Below are positions 1 to 6,377 of a DNA stretch of 64,000 bases, in pieces. The notes beneath the pieces were generated by a model. That model worked only from the letters and a program-made list of their open reading frames with translations. It did not search any database and had not been told where the DNA came from. Source of the stretch: Elusimicrobiota bacterium (lineage in GTDB: Bacteria; Elusimicrobiota; Elusimicrobia; UBA1565); the NCBI GenBank assembly GCA_041660925.1, contig JBAZVI010000005.1:62001-126000 (forward strand), in the 5' to 3' direction. The position numbers were made by a program, and so were the translations under genes. Each line of letters opens with the position of its first letter. Within the stretch, counting starts at the first letter, position 1.

Positions 1-41
1 GAGGTTGCGGCTCCCAGAGGGGATAACAGCTGGGGGGGCCG

Positions 42-70
42 TTGACAGGGCGGATTTTCGGGTCAATAAT
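42..70 (+). promoter_or_regulatory. sigma-70-type promoter, probably leaderless
   Basis: TTGACA at 42-47, a 17-bp spacer and AATAAT at 65-70 form a near-consensus promoter. The ATG of the next gene lies only 7 nt beyond the -10 box, so transcription would start at or next to the start codon. No Shine-Dalgarno sequence precedes that ATG. Confidence 0.7.
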
Positions 71-77
71 TCAATTT

Positions 78-1112
78 ATGGGAGCGATAAACCTCGTTTT
101 GGCGCTAGCGGTAGCGGCCTCGGCGCAGGGACCGACGGCCGATGAAGCGAAGAACATCCAGACCCAGGCGAAGGTGCGCACCGCGCTGATCGCCTGCATG
201 AAAGTGGGCTCGATCCCGGAGGGGCGCAAGGACTGCGCGCGCACCCTCGAAGCGGTCAAGGCGCTGGCCAAGACCCGGGACCTGAGCGAGCAGGCGGCGG
301 CACTCAAGAAGGTGAGCGGCTTCATCGCCTCCCTGAAGGATCCCCCCGAAGAGAAGGGCGCGGCCGAGCGCGAGAAGGCGTTCGACGCGCTCGCCGAGCT
401 CCTGCCGGTGAAGGGCCTCAAGAGCGCGTACGCGAAGTACTTCCCCCCGCCGTCGGCCCCCGCCGGGAAGGACGGAGCCGCGGGCGCCGGCGCGTCCGCC
501 GCGGCCGGCCCGCTGGGCCCTGAGAAGTCGAAGGCCATCGGCGAGAGGATGAACGCGATGGGCAAGGCGCTCTCTCCGGAGAGGAAGGACGAGGTCCTGC
601 CCGGCGCGGCGCCGGCGTGGGCGGCGGCCGCGCGCGACATGCACAAGATCTGGACGGCGCGCAACCCGAAGACGGCGGACCCGGAGCTCAGCGCGTTCGC
701 GGCCAAGAACCTCCACGAACACGGCATCCCCTGGCGGCTCGCGCTGGCCAACTGGGACTATGCGTCGAGCCTCAAGCCGTGGATGAAGCTCACGGTCGGC
801 GACATGACGGCCGAGGGCCTCACTGACGCGAACTGGGGCTTCTGCCGTGACCATCCGGAGGCGGTGCGCGCGCTGCTCGGCCGCGAGCCCAAGCGCTCGG
901 ACATGATGAACCCGCGCGCGAGCATCCTCTGGTGGATCGCCGAGTACGAGGTCGAGAAGCGCAAGCTCGGCGGCGACGCCGACCCGTGGACCATCGTGGG
1001 CTCCATCTTCCTGCCCTCCGATCCGCACGGCAAGCGCGTCGCGCAGGAGCAGCGGCGCTGGAAGAAGGTCGCCGACCAGCACGCGCGCATCGTCCCCCCC
1101 GAAGGCTCCTAG
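78..1112 (+). CDS. secreted protein of unknown function, 344 aa
   Basis: I do not recognise a family. The ATG at 78 was chosen over an upstream TTG at 42 because that TTG is part of the -35 box and because translation from 78 starts directly with a signal peptide (hydrophobic core LVLALAVAA, likely cleavage after ASA near residue 16). The mature protein has a charged helical N-terminal half, an Ala/Gly/Pro-rich linker around residues 125-150, and a C-terminal domain rich in Trp (about residues 190-344). It is followed 21 bp later by a secreted TPR protein, so the two may be co-transcribed and act in the periplasm or at the envelope. The function is unknown. Confidence 0.7.
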   Translation: MGAINLVLALAVAASAQGPTADEAKNIQTQAKVRTALIACMKVGSIPEGRKDCARTLEAVKALAKTRDLSEQAAALKKVSGFIASLKDPPEEKGAAEREKAFDALAELLPVKGLKSAYAKYFPPPSAPAGKDGAAGAGASAAAGPLGPEKSKAIGERMNAMGKALSPERKDEVLPGAAPAWAAAARDMHKIWTARNPKTADPELSAFAAKNLHEHGIPWRLALANWDYASSLKPWMKLTVGDMTAEGLTDANWGFCRDHPEAVRALLGREPKRSDMMNPRASILWWIAEYEVEKRKLGGDADPWTIVGSIFLPSDPHGKRVAQEQRRWKKVADQHARIVPPEGS

Positions 1113-1133
1113 CATGAACGCGGGCGGGCGGGC

Positions 1134-2942
1134 GTGACGCTCCGACTGACGCTCGCGTTCCTCATGCTCCTGCTCCCTCCGCTCACGCGCGGTGCGGGCG
1201 GGCTCGACGGTTACTCGGACGATCAGCTCCACGACCTGCTCAACGAGAACGCCGACCTCATCAGCCAGAACCGGGACATGCCGAAAGCGGAGCGCGAGAG
1301 CCGGCTCGCCCGGGTGAAGGACTGCCTGGCCGAACTCAAGGCCCGCGCGGGCGAGGAGGACGGCGGCGGCGAGACGCCCCCGGGCAAGCCGCCCGCGCAT
1401 CCCGGCGAGGCGGCGAAAGTCGCGACGCTCTTCCCGGACTCGGTCGAAGCGCAGGTGACGGCGGCCCAGGAGGCGGCGCACTCCCAGGACCCGCAGTCCG
1501 CGGCACCCTACATCCAGCGCGCCCTGGCGCTCGACCCTAACAACCCTCAGGCCAACAAGCTGGCCGCCCAGAAGGCGCTGGCCGAAGGCGACAACGCGGC
1601 CGCGGCCAAGCACGCGAACGCGGCGCTCAAGTCCGACCCGAACGACGCGAAGGCGCTCTCGCTGAGCGCGCTGGCGAAGAACGCGGCCGGCGACAAAGCG
1701 GGCGCGCTCGCCGACGCGAAGCGGGCCCTCGGGGCCGACCCGAAGGACAAGACGGCCCTCGCGCTGGCGAACCTGCTCGACCCCCGGGGCGTCGCCAAGG
1801 GCGTTGGGAACATCAAAGCCCCGGACTTCGGCCGGACGCGGGAGCCGGGCGCGCTGCCCGGCGGCGCGGCGGAGCGGGGACGGCCGCCAGGCGCGAAGCC
1901 GTCGCCGGAGCGCGGACCGGCGGCCCCGCCTCCCCGCGAAGCGGTCCCCGCCCGCGACCCGGGACCGCCCATCGGACGCAGCGCCCCCGAGAAGGCGGCC
2001 TTCTTCCTCAACGACGCGCTCACGCGCCTGGGCATGAAGGACTACGCGGGCGCGGCGAGCGCGGCGGGCATGGCCATCGAGAACGGCGCGCCGGGAGCGG
2101 GGCCCTACGTCCTGCGCGGCAAGGCGAACGAGGCGATGGGCAAACACGAGGAGGCGGTCAAGGACGAGACCGCCGCGCTCGAGAAGGAGCTCGACGCCTC
2201 GCTCGAGGCGCTCGTCCAGCGCGCCTGGGCGCAGATCGGCCGCGAGGAGACGGGCGAGGCGCAGAAGGACGCCGCTTCCGCGCTCAAGATGAACCCGGGC
2301 TCGGAGCGGGCGCGGGCCGTGCAGGAGCGCGCGAACGCCACGCCGGGCCGGGGAGCCCCGGCGGACGCGAGCGCGACCGACCTGCCCGCGCTGCCCGCCT
2401 ACACCGGAGGGATCGGGGCGGACTCGATCGCGTTCACGCGACGGGCCCAGGCGAAGCTCGCCGTGGGCGACGCCTCGGCCGCGCTCAAGCTCGCCGACCT
2501 CGCCCTGCAGGCCGACCAGAAGAACTACCTCGCCTACATCGTGCGCGCCGCCGCCCACCGGCTCGACGGACGCTTCGACCTGGCGGTGAAGGACTCGACG
2601 CGGGCGCTGTGGCTCCAGCCGCTGGCCACCGAGGCCCTGCTCACCCGCTCGCTCGCGCATCTCCAGCTCAAGGAGTGGAAGCAGGCGGAGGAGGACGCCT
2701 CCGCGGCCATCCGGCTCGACCCGAACCGGGCGGAGGCGTACAAGCAGCGCGCGCTCGCGCGCCGCGAGCTGGGCGACCTCAACGGGATGAAGGAGGATTT
2801 CGCCAGGGCCGCCGAGCTCGAGAAGGGCCCTCCCCCCGAGCGCTCGCTCTGGGGTTCGCGGCTCCTGCGCGTCGCGCTGGGCTTCGGCGGCGCCCTGCTC
2901 GCCTTCGGCGTGCTGAGCCTGCTGCTCAAGCTGAAGACCTAA
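1134..2942 (+). CDS. secreted TPR-repeat protein with C-terminal membrane anchor, 602 aa
   Basis: A GTG start gives an N-terminal signal peptide (residues 1-20, hydrophobic LTLAFLMLLLPPL). TPR-type helical repeats recognisable by the A..LDP/N.A pattern occupy roughly residues 120-215, 285-385 and 420-560, separated by Pro/Gly-rich linkers around 220-285 and 395-415. A single hydrophobic helix at about 578-598, followed by KLKT, would anchor the C-terminus in the membrane. TPR proteins are protein-protein scaffolds. The partner is unknown, although the secreted protein immediately upstream is a candidate. An envelope-located assembly factor is the most that can be inferred. Confidence 0.75.
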   Translation: MTLRLTLAFLMLLLPPLTRGAGGLDGYSDDQLHDLLNENADLISQNRDMPKAERESRLARVKDCLAELKARAGEEDGGGETPPGKPPAHPGEAAKVATLFPDSVEAQVTAAQEAAHSQDPQSAAPYIQRALALDPNNPQANKLAAQKALAEGDNAAAAKHANAALKSDPNDAKALSLSALAKNAAGDKAGALADAKRALGADPKDKTALALANLLDPRGVAKGVGNIKAPDFGRTREPGALPGGAAERGRPPGAKPSPERGPAAPPPREAVPARDPGPPIGRSAPEKAAFFLNDALTRLGMKDYAGAASAAGMAIENGAPGAGPYVLRGKANEAMGKHEEAVKDETAALEKELDASLEALVQRAWAQIGREETGEAQKDAASALKMNPGSERARAVQERANATPGRGAPADASATDLPALPAYTGGIGADSIAFTRRAQAKLAVGDASAALKLADLALQADQKNYLAYIVRAAAHRLDGRFDLAVKDSTRALWLQPLATEALLTRSLAHLQLKEWKQAEEDASAAIRLDPNRAEAYKQRALARRELGDLNGMKEDFARAAELEKGPPPERSLWGSRLLRVALGFGGALLAFGVLSLLLKLKT

Positions 2943-2975
2943 TCAAGGCGCGTGGCATATCCCGTGCCTGCGCAT

Positions 2976-3003
2976 GGAACTTCCAGCGCCCACGACCCGT
3001 AAT
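2976..3003 (+). promoter_or_regulatory. ECF-type promoter GGAAC-N17-CGTAAT
   Basis: GGAAC at 2976-2980 and CGTAAT at 2998-3003 are separated by exactly 17 bp, as in four other copies in this window (13354, 23744, 24571 and, on the minus strand, 6109). GGAAC/CGT boxes are typical of extracytoplasmic-function sigma factors. It lies 20 bp upstream of the ORF6N start at 3023. Confidence 0.55.
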
Positions 3004-3022
3004 CCATGGTGAGGGGGGCGCC

Positions 3023-3553
3023 ATGAACAAGGATATCGAAGCCGTCGAGCTCGGGCAGAAGATCTATCTCATCCGCGGGCAGAAGGTCATGTTGGACTAT
3101 GACCTGGCCGAACTCTATGGTGTCAGCACATGGAATCTGACCCGGGCCGTGCAGCGCAACCCTCAGCGCTTCCCGGAGGACTTCTCATTTCAATTGAGGG
3201 CCGCTGAAACCCTGAACTTGACCCGCCAATTTGGCGGGTCAAGTTCCAAGTCTAGCGGCGGCTGGGGTGGACGACGGCGTCCCCCCTACGCCTTCACCGA
3301 GCAAGGCGTCGCCATGCTCTCCAGCGTGCTTCGCAGCGAGCGGGCAGTCTTGGTCAATGTCTCCATCATGAGGGCTTTCGTGCGTCTGCGCGACATTCTC
3401 TCGCTCCACAAGGAATTGGCCGCGCAGCTGCGCGAGCTCGAGCGCAAGGTCGTCGGGCACGACGCGCGCATCATGGAGATCTTCGCCGTCATCAAGCGGC
3501 TCATGGCGGAGCCCAGGAAGGCTGCGCCGAAGATAGGCTTCAAGCCGAATTGA
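3023..3553 (+). CDS. ORF6N-domain DNA-binding protein (copy 1), 176 aa
   Basis: The N-terminal ORF6N domain (about residues 5-100) shows the family hallmarks IRGQKVMLDYDLAELYGV, RFPEDF.FQL and PYAFTEQGVAML. The C-terminus (about 120-160) is a predicted coiled coil ending in a basic tail. ORF6N domains occur in phage and bacterial DNA-binding proteins, often together with KilA-N or Bro modules. The ATG at 3023 is preceded by a purine-rich GAGGGGGG and an ECF-type promoter. A 33-bp perfect palindrome (3214-3246) lies inside the reading frame and encodes residues 65-74. The gene is a close paralogue of 13397-13921: both ends are nearly identical at DNA level while the centre diverges. A hairpin repeat starts 3 bp after the stop. 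The role is unknown; it resembles a multi-copy mobile or phage-derived cassette. Confidence 0.85.
   Translation: MNKDIEAVELGQKIYLIRGQKVMLDYDLAELYGVSTWNLTRAVQRNPQRFPEDFSFQLRAAETLNLTRQFGGSSSKSSGGWGGRRRPPYAFTEQGVAMLSSVLRSERAVLVNVSIMRAFVRLRDILSLHKELAAQLRELERKVVGHDARIMEIFAVIKRLMAEPRKAAPKIGFKPN
3214..3246 (+). repeat. perfect 33-bp palindrome inside the ORF6N coding region
   Basis: Two perfectly complementary 16-nt arms (3214-3229 and 3231-3246) flank a single central T. It is centred on the Gln69-Phe70 codons. The paralogue at 13397 has a palindrome at the homologous site with different arm sequences. Confidence 0.95.
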
Positions 3554-3555
3554 TG

Positions 3556-3666
3556 GTGTGGGGTCTGGCGGCAGCAGGTTCAGCTCAGGTTGAAGGCCAA
3601 TAGAGCTGAACCTGCTGCCCAGCTCCACCACCCCCCCGCCCACCAGTGACGCAACCCGGTAGCCGC
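3556..3666 (+). repeat. GTGGGGTCTGG-bounded hairpin element, copy 1
   Basis: It starts with GTGTGGGGTCTGG (3556-3568), has a perfect 17-bp stem (3570-3586 with 3603-3619) around a 16-nt loop, then CCCGCCCACC (3635-3644) and a tail ending CCCGGTAGCCGC. The borders match copies at 5154 and 6172 but the stem sequence is entirely different. It lies between the ORF6N gene and the convergent rhodanese gene, and also fills most of that spacer. Confidence 0.8.
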
Positions 3667-3683
3667 AGCGGTCCCGACTCCGA

Positions 3684-4085
3684 CTACTTCGCTTTTACTA
3701 CGGGATACCCTGCATCGGACCAGGCGCGGAGGCCGCCTCTGAGGTTGGAGACGTTCGTCCAGCCGGAGCGCTGGAGCAGCATGCTCGCGCTGGCGGAGCG
3801 GCCGCCGGAGGCGCAGTAGACGAGGAGCGGCGCGTCCTTCTTGTCGCCGAGCTGGCCGAGGCGGTTCTCGAGCTCGGGCAGGGGGATGAGCTTGGCGCCC
3901 TGGATGTAGCCATCGGCGAACTCGCCGGGGTTGCGCACGTCGAGGATGAGCGCGCCGGGGGTCTCGATGAGCTTCATGGCCGCGGCGGGGTCGACTTCCT
4001 TGAAGCCGCCGCTCTGGCGGAGGAAGATGAAGGCGGTGGCGGCGAGGAGGAGGACGACGGCGAGGATGTTGAGCTTGGCGTTCAT
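3684..4085 (-). CDS. membrane-anchored rhodanese-like protein, 133 aa
   Basis: A single N-terminal transmembrane helix (about residues 5-22, LNILAVVLLLAATAFIF) precedes one rhodanese domain (about 28-130). LDVRNPGEFADGYIQGA is the typical CH2A-like motif, and the active-site loop VYCASGGRSA places the catalytic cysteine at position 91. Single-domain rhodaneses carry sulfur as a cysteine persulfide. With the anchor uncleaved, the domain would probably face the periplasm. The ATG overlaps the stop of the upstream ankyrin/TPR gene by 4 bp (ATGA), indicating translational coupling. The specific sulfur donor and acceptor cannot be deduced. Confidence 0.88.
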   Translation of the reverse strand: MNAKLNILAVVLLLAATAFIFLRQSGGFKEVDPAAAMKLIETPGALILDVRNPGEFADGYIQGAKLIPLPELENRLGQLGDKKDAPLLVYCASGGRSASASMLLQRSGWTNVSNLRGGLRAWSDAGYPVVKAK

Positions 4086-5128
4086 CGTCTCTCCGCCAGC
4101 TCTTGCTCGACTTCGAACTCGAGGATCTTCTTGCGCACGGTCTCGGCGTCGGGCGAGTCGAGCGCGGCGGCGAGGTAGAGCTTGAGGCTCGCGATGGCGC
4201 CGGCGTAGTCACCGGTCTTGCCGAGCGCGAGGCCGAGGTTGAAGTAGCTGTCGGCCCACCAGGGCGCGAGCAGGATCGACGCGTTGAGCTCCGCGACGAC
4301 AAGCTCGTAATCGCGGAACTCCTGGGCTTTCTTGAGGAAGATGAGGGCGCGGTCGAAGTGCCTGCGGGCCTCCTCGGAGAGCGCGGGCGCGGCGGGCAGG
4401 GTCCGGACGTAGGCGATGAGCGCGGCTTTGAGGTCGTAGTCCTTCCCCGTGCCGAGCGGACAGGTGGCGAGCGCGACGGAGTACTGCTTCAGGACCTCGT
4501 CGCTCTTGCCGGCGGCCTTGGCCTCGTCGGCGGCCTTGAGCGCGGCCTCGATGGCGGGCAGGCGGGCGGCGACGGCGGCCTCGGCCTCTCGCTGGGCGCG
4601 CTTGCGCTGCCAGCGGGCCTTGCGAAGCTCGGGCGGGACCTTGCCGGCCCGCTCGATGAGCTCCATGGTCGAGGCGTGTCCCCCCTGCTTGGCCCATCGC
4701 TCGGCGCTCCAGATCTTCTCCCCGTAGCCGAAGGTGCGGGTCACATCGAGACCGTGATCGATGAAGAGCTCGAGCACCTTGCGGTTGTCGACGTCCGCCG
4801 CGGAACCCGTCAGCGCCCCCCTCAGCACGTAGCCGCTATAGGGGTCGAAACCGGCGTCCAGCAGGGCCTCGAGGGTCTCCGCGATCGGGCAGTTCGCGCG
4901 CCGGAGGGCTTGGTCGACGTTGCCGTACCAGCTCGCCCAGAAGCCGCCGCACTCCCCGTTGTTGGGGTCCGCGCCCTGGGCGAGGAGCGCGCGGGTCTTC
5001 GCCGCGTTGCAGTTCCCGACGGCCGAACAAAGCGAGCTGTTGAGCGAGGCCTTGCTGGGCGCTCGCTGCTGGGCGGCGCAGGGGAGGGCGAGGGCGAGGG
5101 TCAGGGCGGCGCGGAAGAGGGTGGGCAT
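4082..5128 (-). CDS. secreted ankyrin- and TPR-repeat protein, 348 aa
   Basis: The ATG at 5128 opens a signal peptide (MPTLFRAALTLALALPCAAQ, cleavage near residue 19); a longer in-frame extension upstream runs through a hairpin repeat and is not credible. Residues 20-170 contain ankyrin-like repeats (LLAQGADPNN, LLDAGFDPYSG, FIDHGLDVTRT) with several cysteines. A highly charged helix follows (about 175-230), then TPR-like helices to the end (WADSYFNLGLALGKTGDYAGAI). Both repeat types mediate protein contacts. It is translationally coupled to the rhodanese gene downstream. It is likely a periplasmic scaffold of unknown partner. Confidence 0.8.
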   Translation of the reverse strand: MPTLFRAALTLALALPCAAQQRAPSKASLNSSLCSAVGNCNAAKTRALLAQGADPNNGECGGFWASWYGNVDQALRRANCPIAETLEALLDAGFDPYSGYVLRGALTGSAADVDNRKVLELFIDHGLDVTRTFGYGEKIWSAERWAKQGGHASTMELIERAGKVPPELRKARWQRKRAQREAEAAVAARLPAIEAALKAADEAKAAGKSDEVLKQYSVALATCPLGTGKDYDLKAALIAYVRTLPAAPALSEEARRHFDRALIFLKKAQEFRDYELVVAELNASILLAPWWADSYFNLGLALGKTGDYAGAIASLKLYLAAALDSPDAETVRKKILEFEVEQELAERR

Positions 5129-5153
5129 GGGCGGATTGTAACACGATTGGAGG

Positions 5154-5231
5154 CGTGGGGTCTGGAACTTGGAGGTATGCGCGACGCGAGGCGCATACCT
5201 CCAAGTGGCGCCTCGACCCACCCGCCCACCA
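5154..5231 (+). repeat. GTGGGGTCTGG-bounded hairpin element, copy 2
   Basis: GGCGTGGGGTCTGG is followed by a perfect 16-bp stem (5167-5182 with 5191-5206), an 8-nt loop, and CCCACCCGCCCACC at the right edge. Stem and flanks are identical to copy 3 at 6172-6262, but the loop differs. It sits just upstream of the ankyrin/TPR gene start. Confidence 0.85.
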
Positions 5232-5422
5232 TCTGTCGCACCCCGCGCAACGGCGCGGGGCTGAAGCCCTCGCGAGAGAGGGAGTTTGCTCGCTCGGGTC
5301 CTCCCCAAGGGGGCTGGCGCGGACCCCACCCGAGAGGCCACAGCACCGCAGTGGGAGGGGCCGCCGGCCCCTCCCCTACCCCTATGGCGCCGTCGGGACG
5401 CTCGCGCGTCCCAGGACGGCTG
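5232..5422. other. gene-free spacer with GC-rich hairpins
   Basis: No gene is seen. The stretch holds a CCCCGCGC/GCGCGGGG hairpin near 5241, an 11-bp-arm palindrome at 5353-5375 (GGGAGGGGCCG around one C), and a GGGACGC-TCGC-GCGTCCC hairpin at 5395-5412. The last is 11 bp beyond the antitoxin stop and could act as its transcript end, although it has no T-tract. Confidence 0.5.
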
Positions 5423-5770
5423 TTACCCCTTCGCGGCGACTTCGTGCGTGAGCAGGCGCATGAAGGCGGCGAGGGTGCGCAGGGACGGCGCGCTCGAGGA
5501 ACGGAGCATCTTGTGGACGGCCTGGCGCGAGACGTGGAGCGTCTGCGCGGCTCGCGAGCGGTTGAGCACGCGCAGGTGGGCGCGATAGACGTCCAGGACG
5601 GCCTCGAGGTCCCCCTCGCGCAGGGCCTGGAGGATGGCCTTCTGGACGAAGGCGGGGTCGCTCAGGGTGCGGGCGGGGTCGTAGGGACGCGAGCGCGCCC
5701 CGGCCCCCAGCTTACGGAGCTTCCCGTTCGAGGATCCGGCGCGCGTGTGAGATGTCCCTGTCCTGTCCAT
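5423..5770 (-). CDS. HTH antitoxin of a HigB-type toxin-antitoxin module, 115 aa
   Basis: The C-terminal part (about residues 30-115) matches the addiction-module antidote family: YDPARTL...FVQKAILQALREGDLEAVLDVYRAHLRV, then a helix-turn-helix SRAAQTLHVSRQAVHKML and SSAPSLRTLAAFMRLL. The ATG at 5770 is chosen because it has a good Shine-Dalgarno (GGGAGG) 9-10 nt upstream; an in-frame ATG at 5818 lacks one. It overlaps the toxin gene by 59 bp. In this family the toxin gene commonly comes first and the antitoxin binds its own promoter, as the palindrome at 6011-6028 suggests here. Confidence 0.85.
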   Translation of the reverse strand: MDRTGTSHTRAGSSNGKLRKLGAGARSRPYDPARTLSDPAFVQKAILQALREGDLEAVLDVYRAHLRVLNRSRAAQTLHVSRQAVHKMLRSSSAPSLRTLAAFMRLLTHEVAAKG

Positions 5771-6008
5771 TCTTACTGCCTCCCAGCAGCATGAGGGCCG
5801 CGGCCTCGTCGCCGCCATCGACCAGAGCGAAGTAGACCCTTCGTCCGTTGCGCCAGCGCAATTCGAGGAGGTCGTCCCCGAGCCGCTTCATGTCGCCGAA
5901 GTGGTCGGAGCTCTGGAGCCGGTCCAGCCGATCGTCCACCTGGGCCCGCTCGCGGGCATTCAGACCGTCGAGCCAGTCCTCGAATTCCGGCGTTATGCGG
6001 ATATCCAT
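5712..6008 (-). CDS. RelE/HigB-family toxin (phage-derived Gp49-like), 98 aa
   Basis: The sequence follows the addiction-module killer family throughout: N-terminal ITPEFEDWLDGL, central GD.KRLGDDLLELRWRNGRRVYFA, and C-terminal LMLLGGSKNGQDRDISHARRIL. Family members are ribosome-dependent mRNA interferases neutralised by the co-encoded HTH antitoxin. Length is normal for the family. It is the first gene of the pair. An 18-bp palindromic operator lies 2 bp upstream of the ATG, and a GGAAC-N17-CGTA promoter further upstream. The conserved Arg/Tyr-rich RVYFA segment suggests an intact enzyme. Confidence 0.88.
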   Translation of the reverse strand: MDIRITPEFEDWLDGLNARERAQVDDRLDRLQSSDHFGDMKRLGDDLLELRWRNGRRVYFALVDGGDEAAALMLLGGSKNGQDRDISHARRILEREAP

Positions 6009-6010
6009 AG

Positions 6011-6028
6011 TGTAAACTATAGTTTACA
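6011..6028. promoter_or_regulatory. palindromic operator of the toxin-antitoxin pair
   Basis: TGTAAACTATAGTTTACA is a perfect 18-bp palindrome located 2 bp before the toxin ATG. A TTGACA box (minus strand, 6032-6037) abuts it, so a bound dimer would block a sigma-70 promoter. This AT-rich island in GC-rich DNA is typical of HTH-antitoxin autoregulation. Confidence 0.7.
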
Positions 6029-6081
6029 TACTGTCAAGAGGCAGCGCGCGACTCGATCGGCCAAGCGAGGGCCTTGAATGG

Positions 6082-6109
6082 GTTACGGGCGGAGGGGGAT
6101 GAAAGTTCC
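6082..6109 (-). promoter_or_regulatory. ECF-type promoter GGAAC-N17-CGTAAC
   Basis: On the minus strand GGAAC (6109-6105) and CGTAAC (6087-6082) are separated by exactly 17 bp, as in the four plus-strand copies. It points toward the toxin-antitoxin pair, 74 bp away. Confidence 0.5.
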
Positions 6110-6127
6110 CTGGCGCGGTGCACTAGC

Positions 6128-6158
6128 AACCTGAGGTTCCAAATTGGCACCTCAAGTT
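6128..6158 (+). repeat. free-standing ORF6N-core palindrome
   Basis: Two 15-nt arms with two mismatches flank a single A (6143). Read on the plus strand it encodes NLRFQIGTSSSW, which matches the variable centre of ORF6N proteins, yet no ORF6N gene surrounds it. It ends about 14 bp before hairpin element copy 3. Confidence 0.7.
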
Positions 6159-6171
6159 CATGGCGTGGGGT

Positions 6172-6262
6172 CTGGAACTTGGAGGTATGCGCGAACGGAT
6201 GCGCATACCTCCAAGTGGCGCCTCGACCCACCCGCCCACCTGTTACGGCAACCGGTAGCCGC
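6172..6262 (+). repeat. GTGGGGTCTGG-bounded hairpin element, copy 3
   Basis: Same borders as copies 1 and 2, with a 16-bp stem (6177-6192 with 6201-6216) identical to copy 2 and an 8-nt loop unlike it. The tail (6241-6262, ending ACCGGTAGCCGC) matches the tail of copy 1. Together with the neighbouring palindromes it fills the otherwise gene-free spacer 6009-6377. Confidence 0.85.
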
Positions 6263-6332
6263 TCAGGTACTGGAGATTGGCGGCGACGACGGGCGATTTC
6301 ATGTTCGAACTGACCCGGCTGGAATCCCAAGG

Positions 6333-6359
6333 TTTGATGTTGCAATCTGCAACATCAAA
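6333..6359. repeat. perfect 27-bp hairpin, ORF6N-core-like
   Basis: Perfect 12-nt arms (6333-6344, 6348-6359) flank ATC. On the minus strand it reads LMLQIATSNLG, again like the Gln-centred ORF6N core. It lies 18 bp beyond the addA stop and may double as a transcript end, although no T-tract follows. Confidence 0.65.
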
Positions 6360-6377
6360 AGCGGGCCGCGGCGGCTG

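Noticed and set aside
105..2660. Long minus-strand open frame of 851 codons across the first two genes
   Set aside because: It is an Arg/Gly-rich antisense shadow typical of GC-rich DNA; the plus-strand frames have signal peptides, TPR motifs and a promoter.
2609..3022. N-terminal extension of the first ORF6N protein
   Set aside because: It is out-of-frame translation of the TPR gene; the paralogue at 13397 begins at the equivalent Met.
3556..3666. Intrinsic terminator for the ORF6N gene
   Set aside because: The stem is strong but has no T-tract, and the same borders recur upstream of genes, so it is better called a repeat element.
4103..5794. Plus-strand open frame of 563 codons opposite the ankyrin/TPR gene
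   Set aside because: Low-complexity translation without motifs, and it crosses a hairpin repeat and the toxin-antitoxin region.
5154..6262. CRISPR array
   Set aside because: The repeats are few, irregularly spaced, contain their own perfect hairpins and have no spacers of uniform length; no cas genes are present.
5154..6262. The GTGGGGTCTGG elements as substrates of the RAYT at 52136
   Set aside because: The hairpin beside the RAYT has a different sequence; without more copies there is no support for a direct link.
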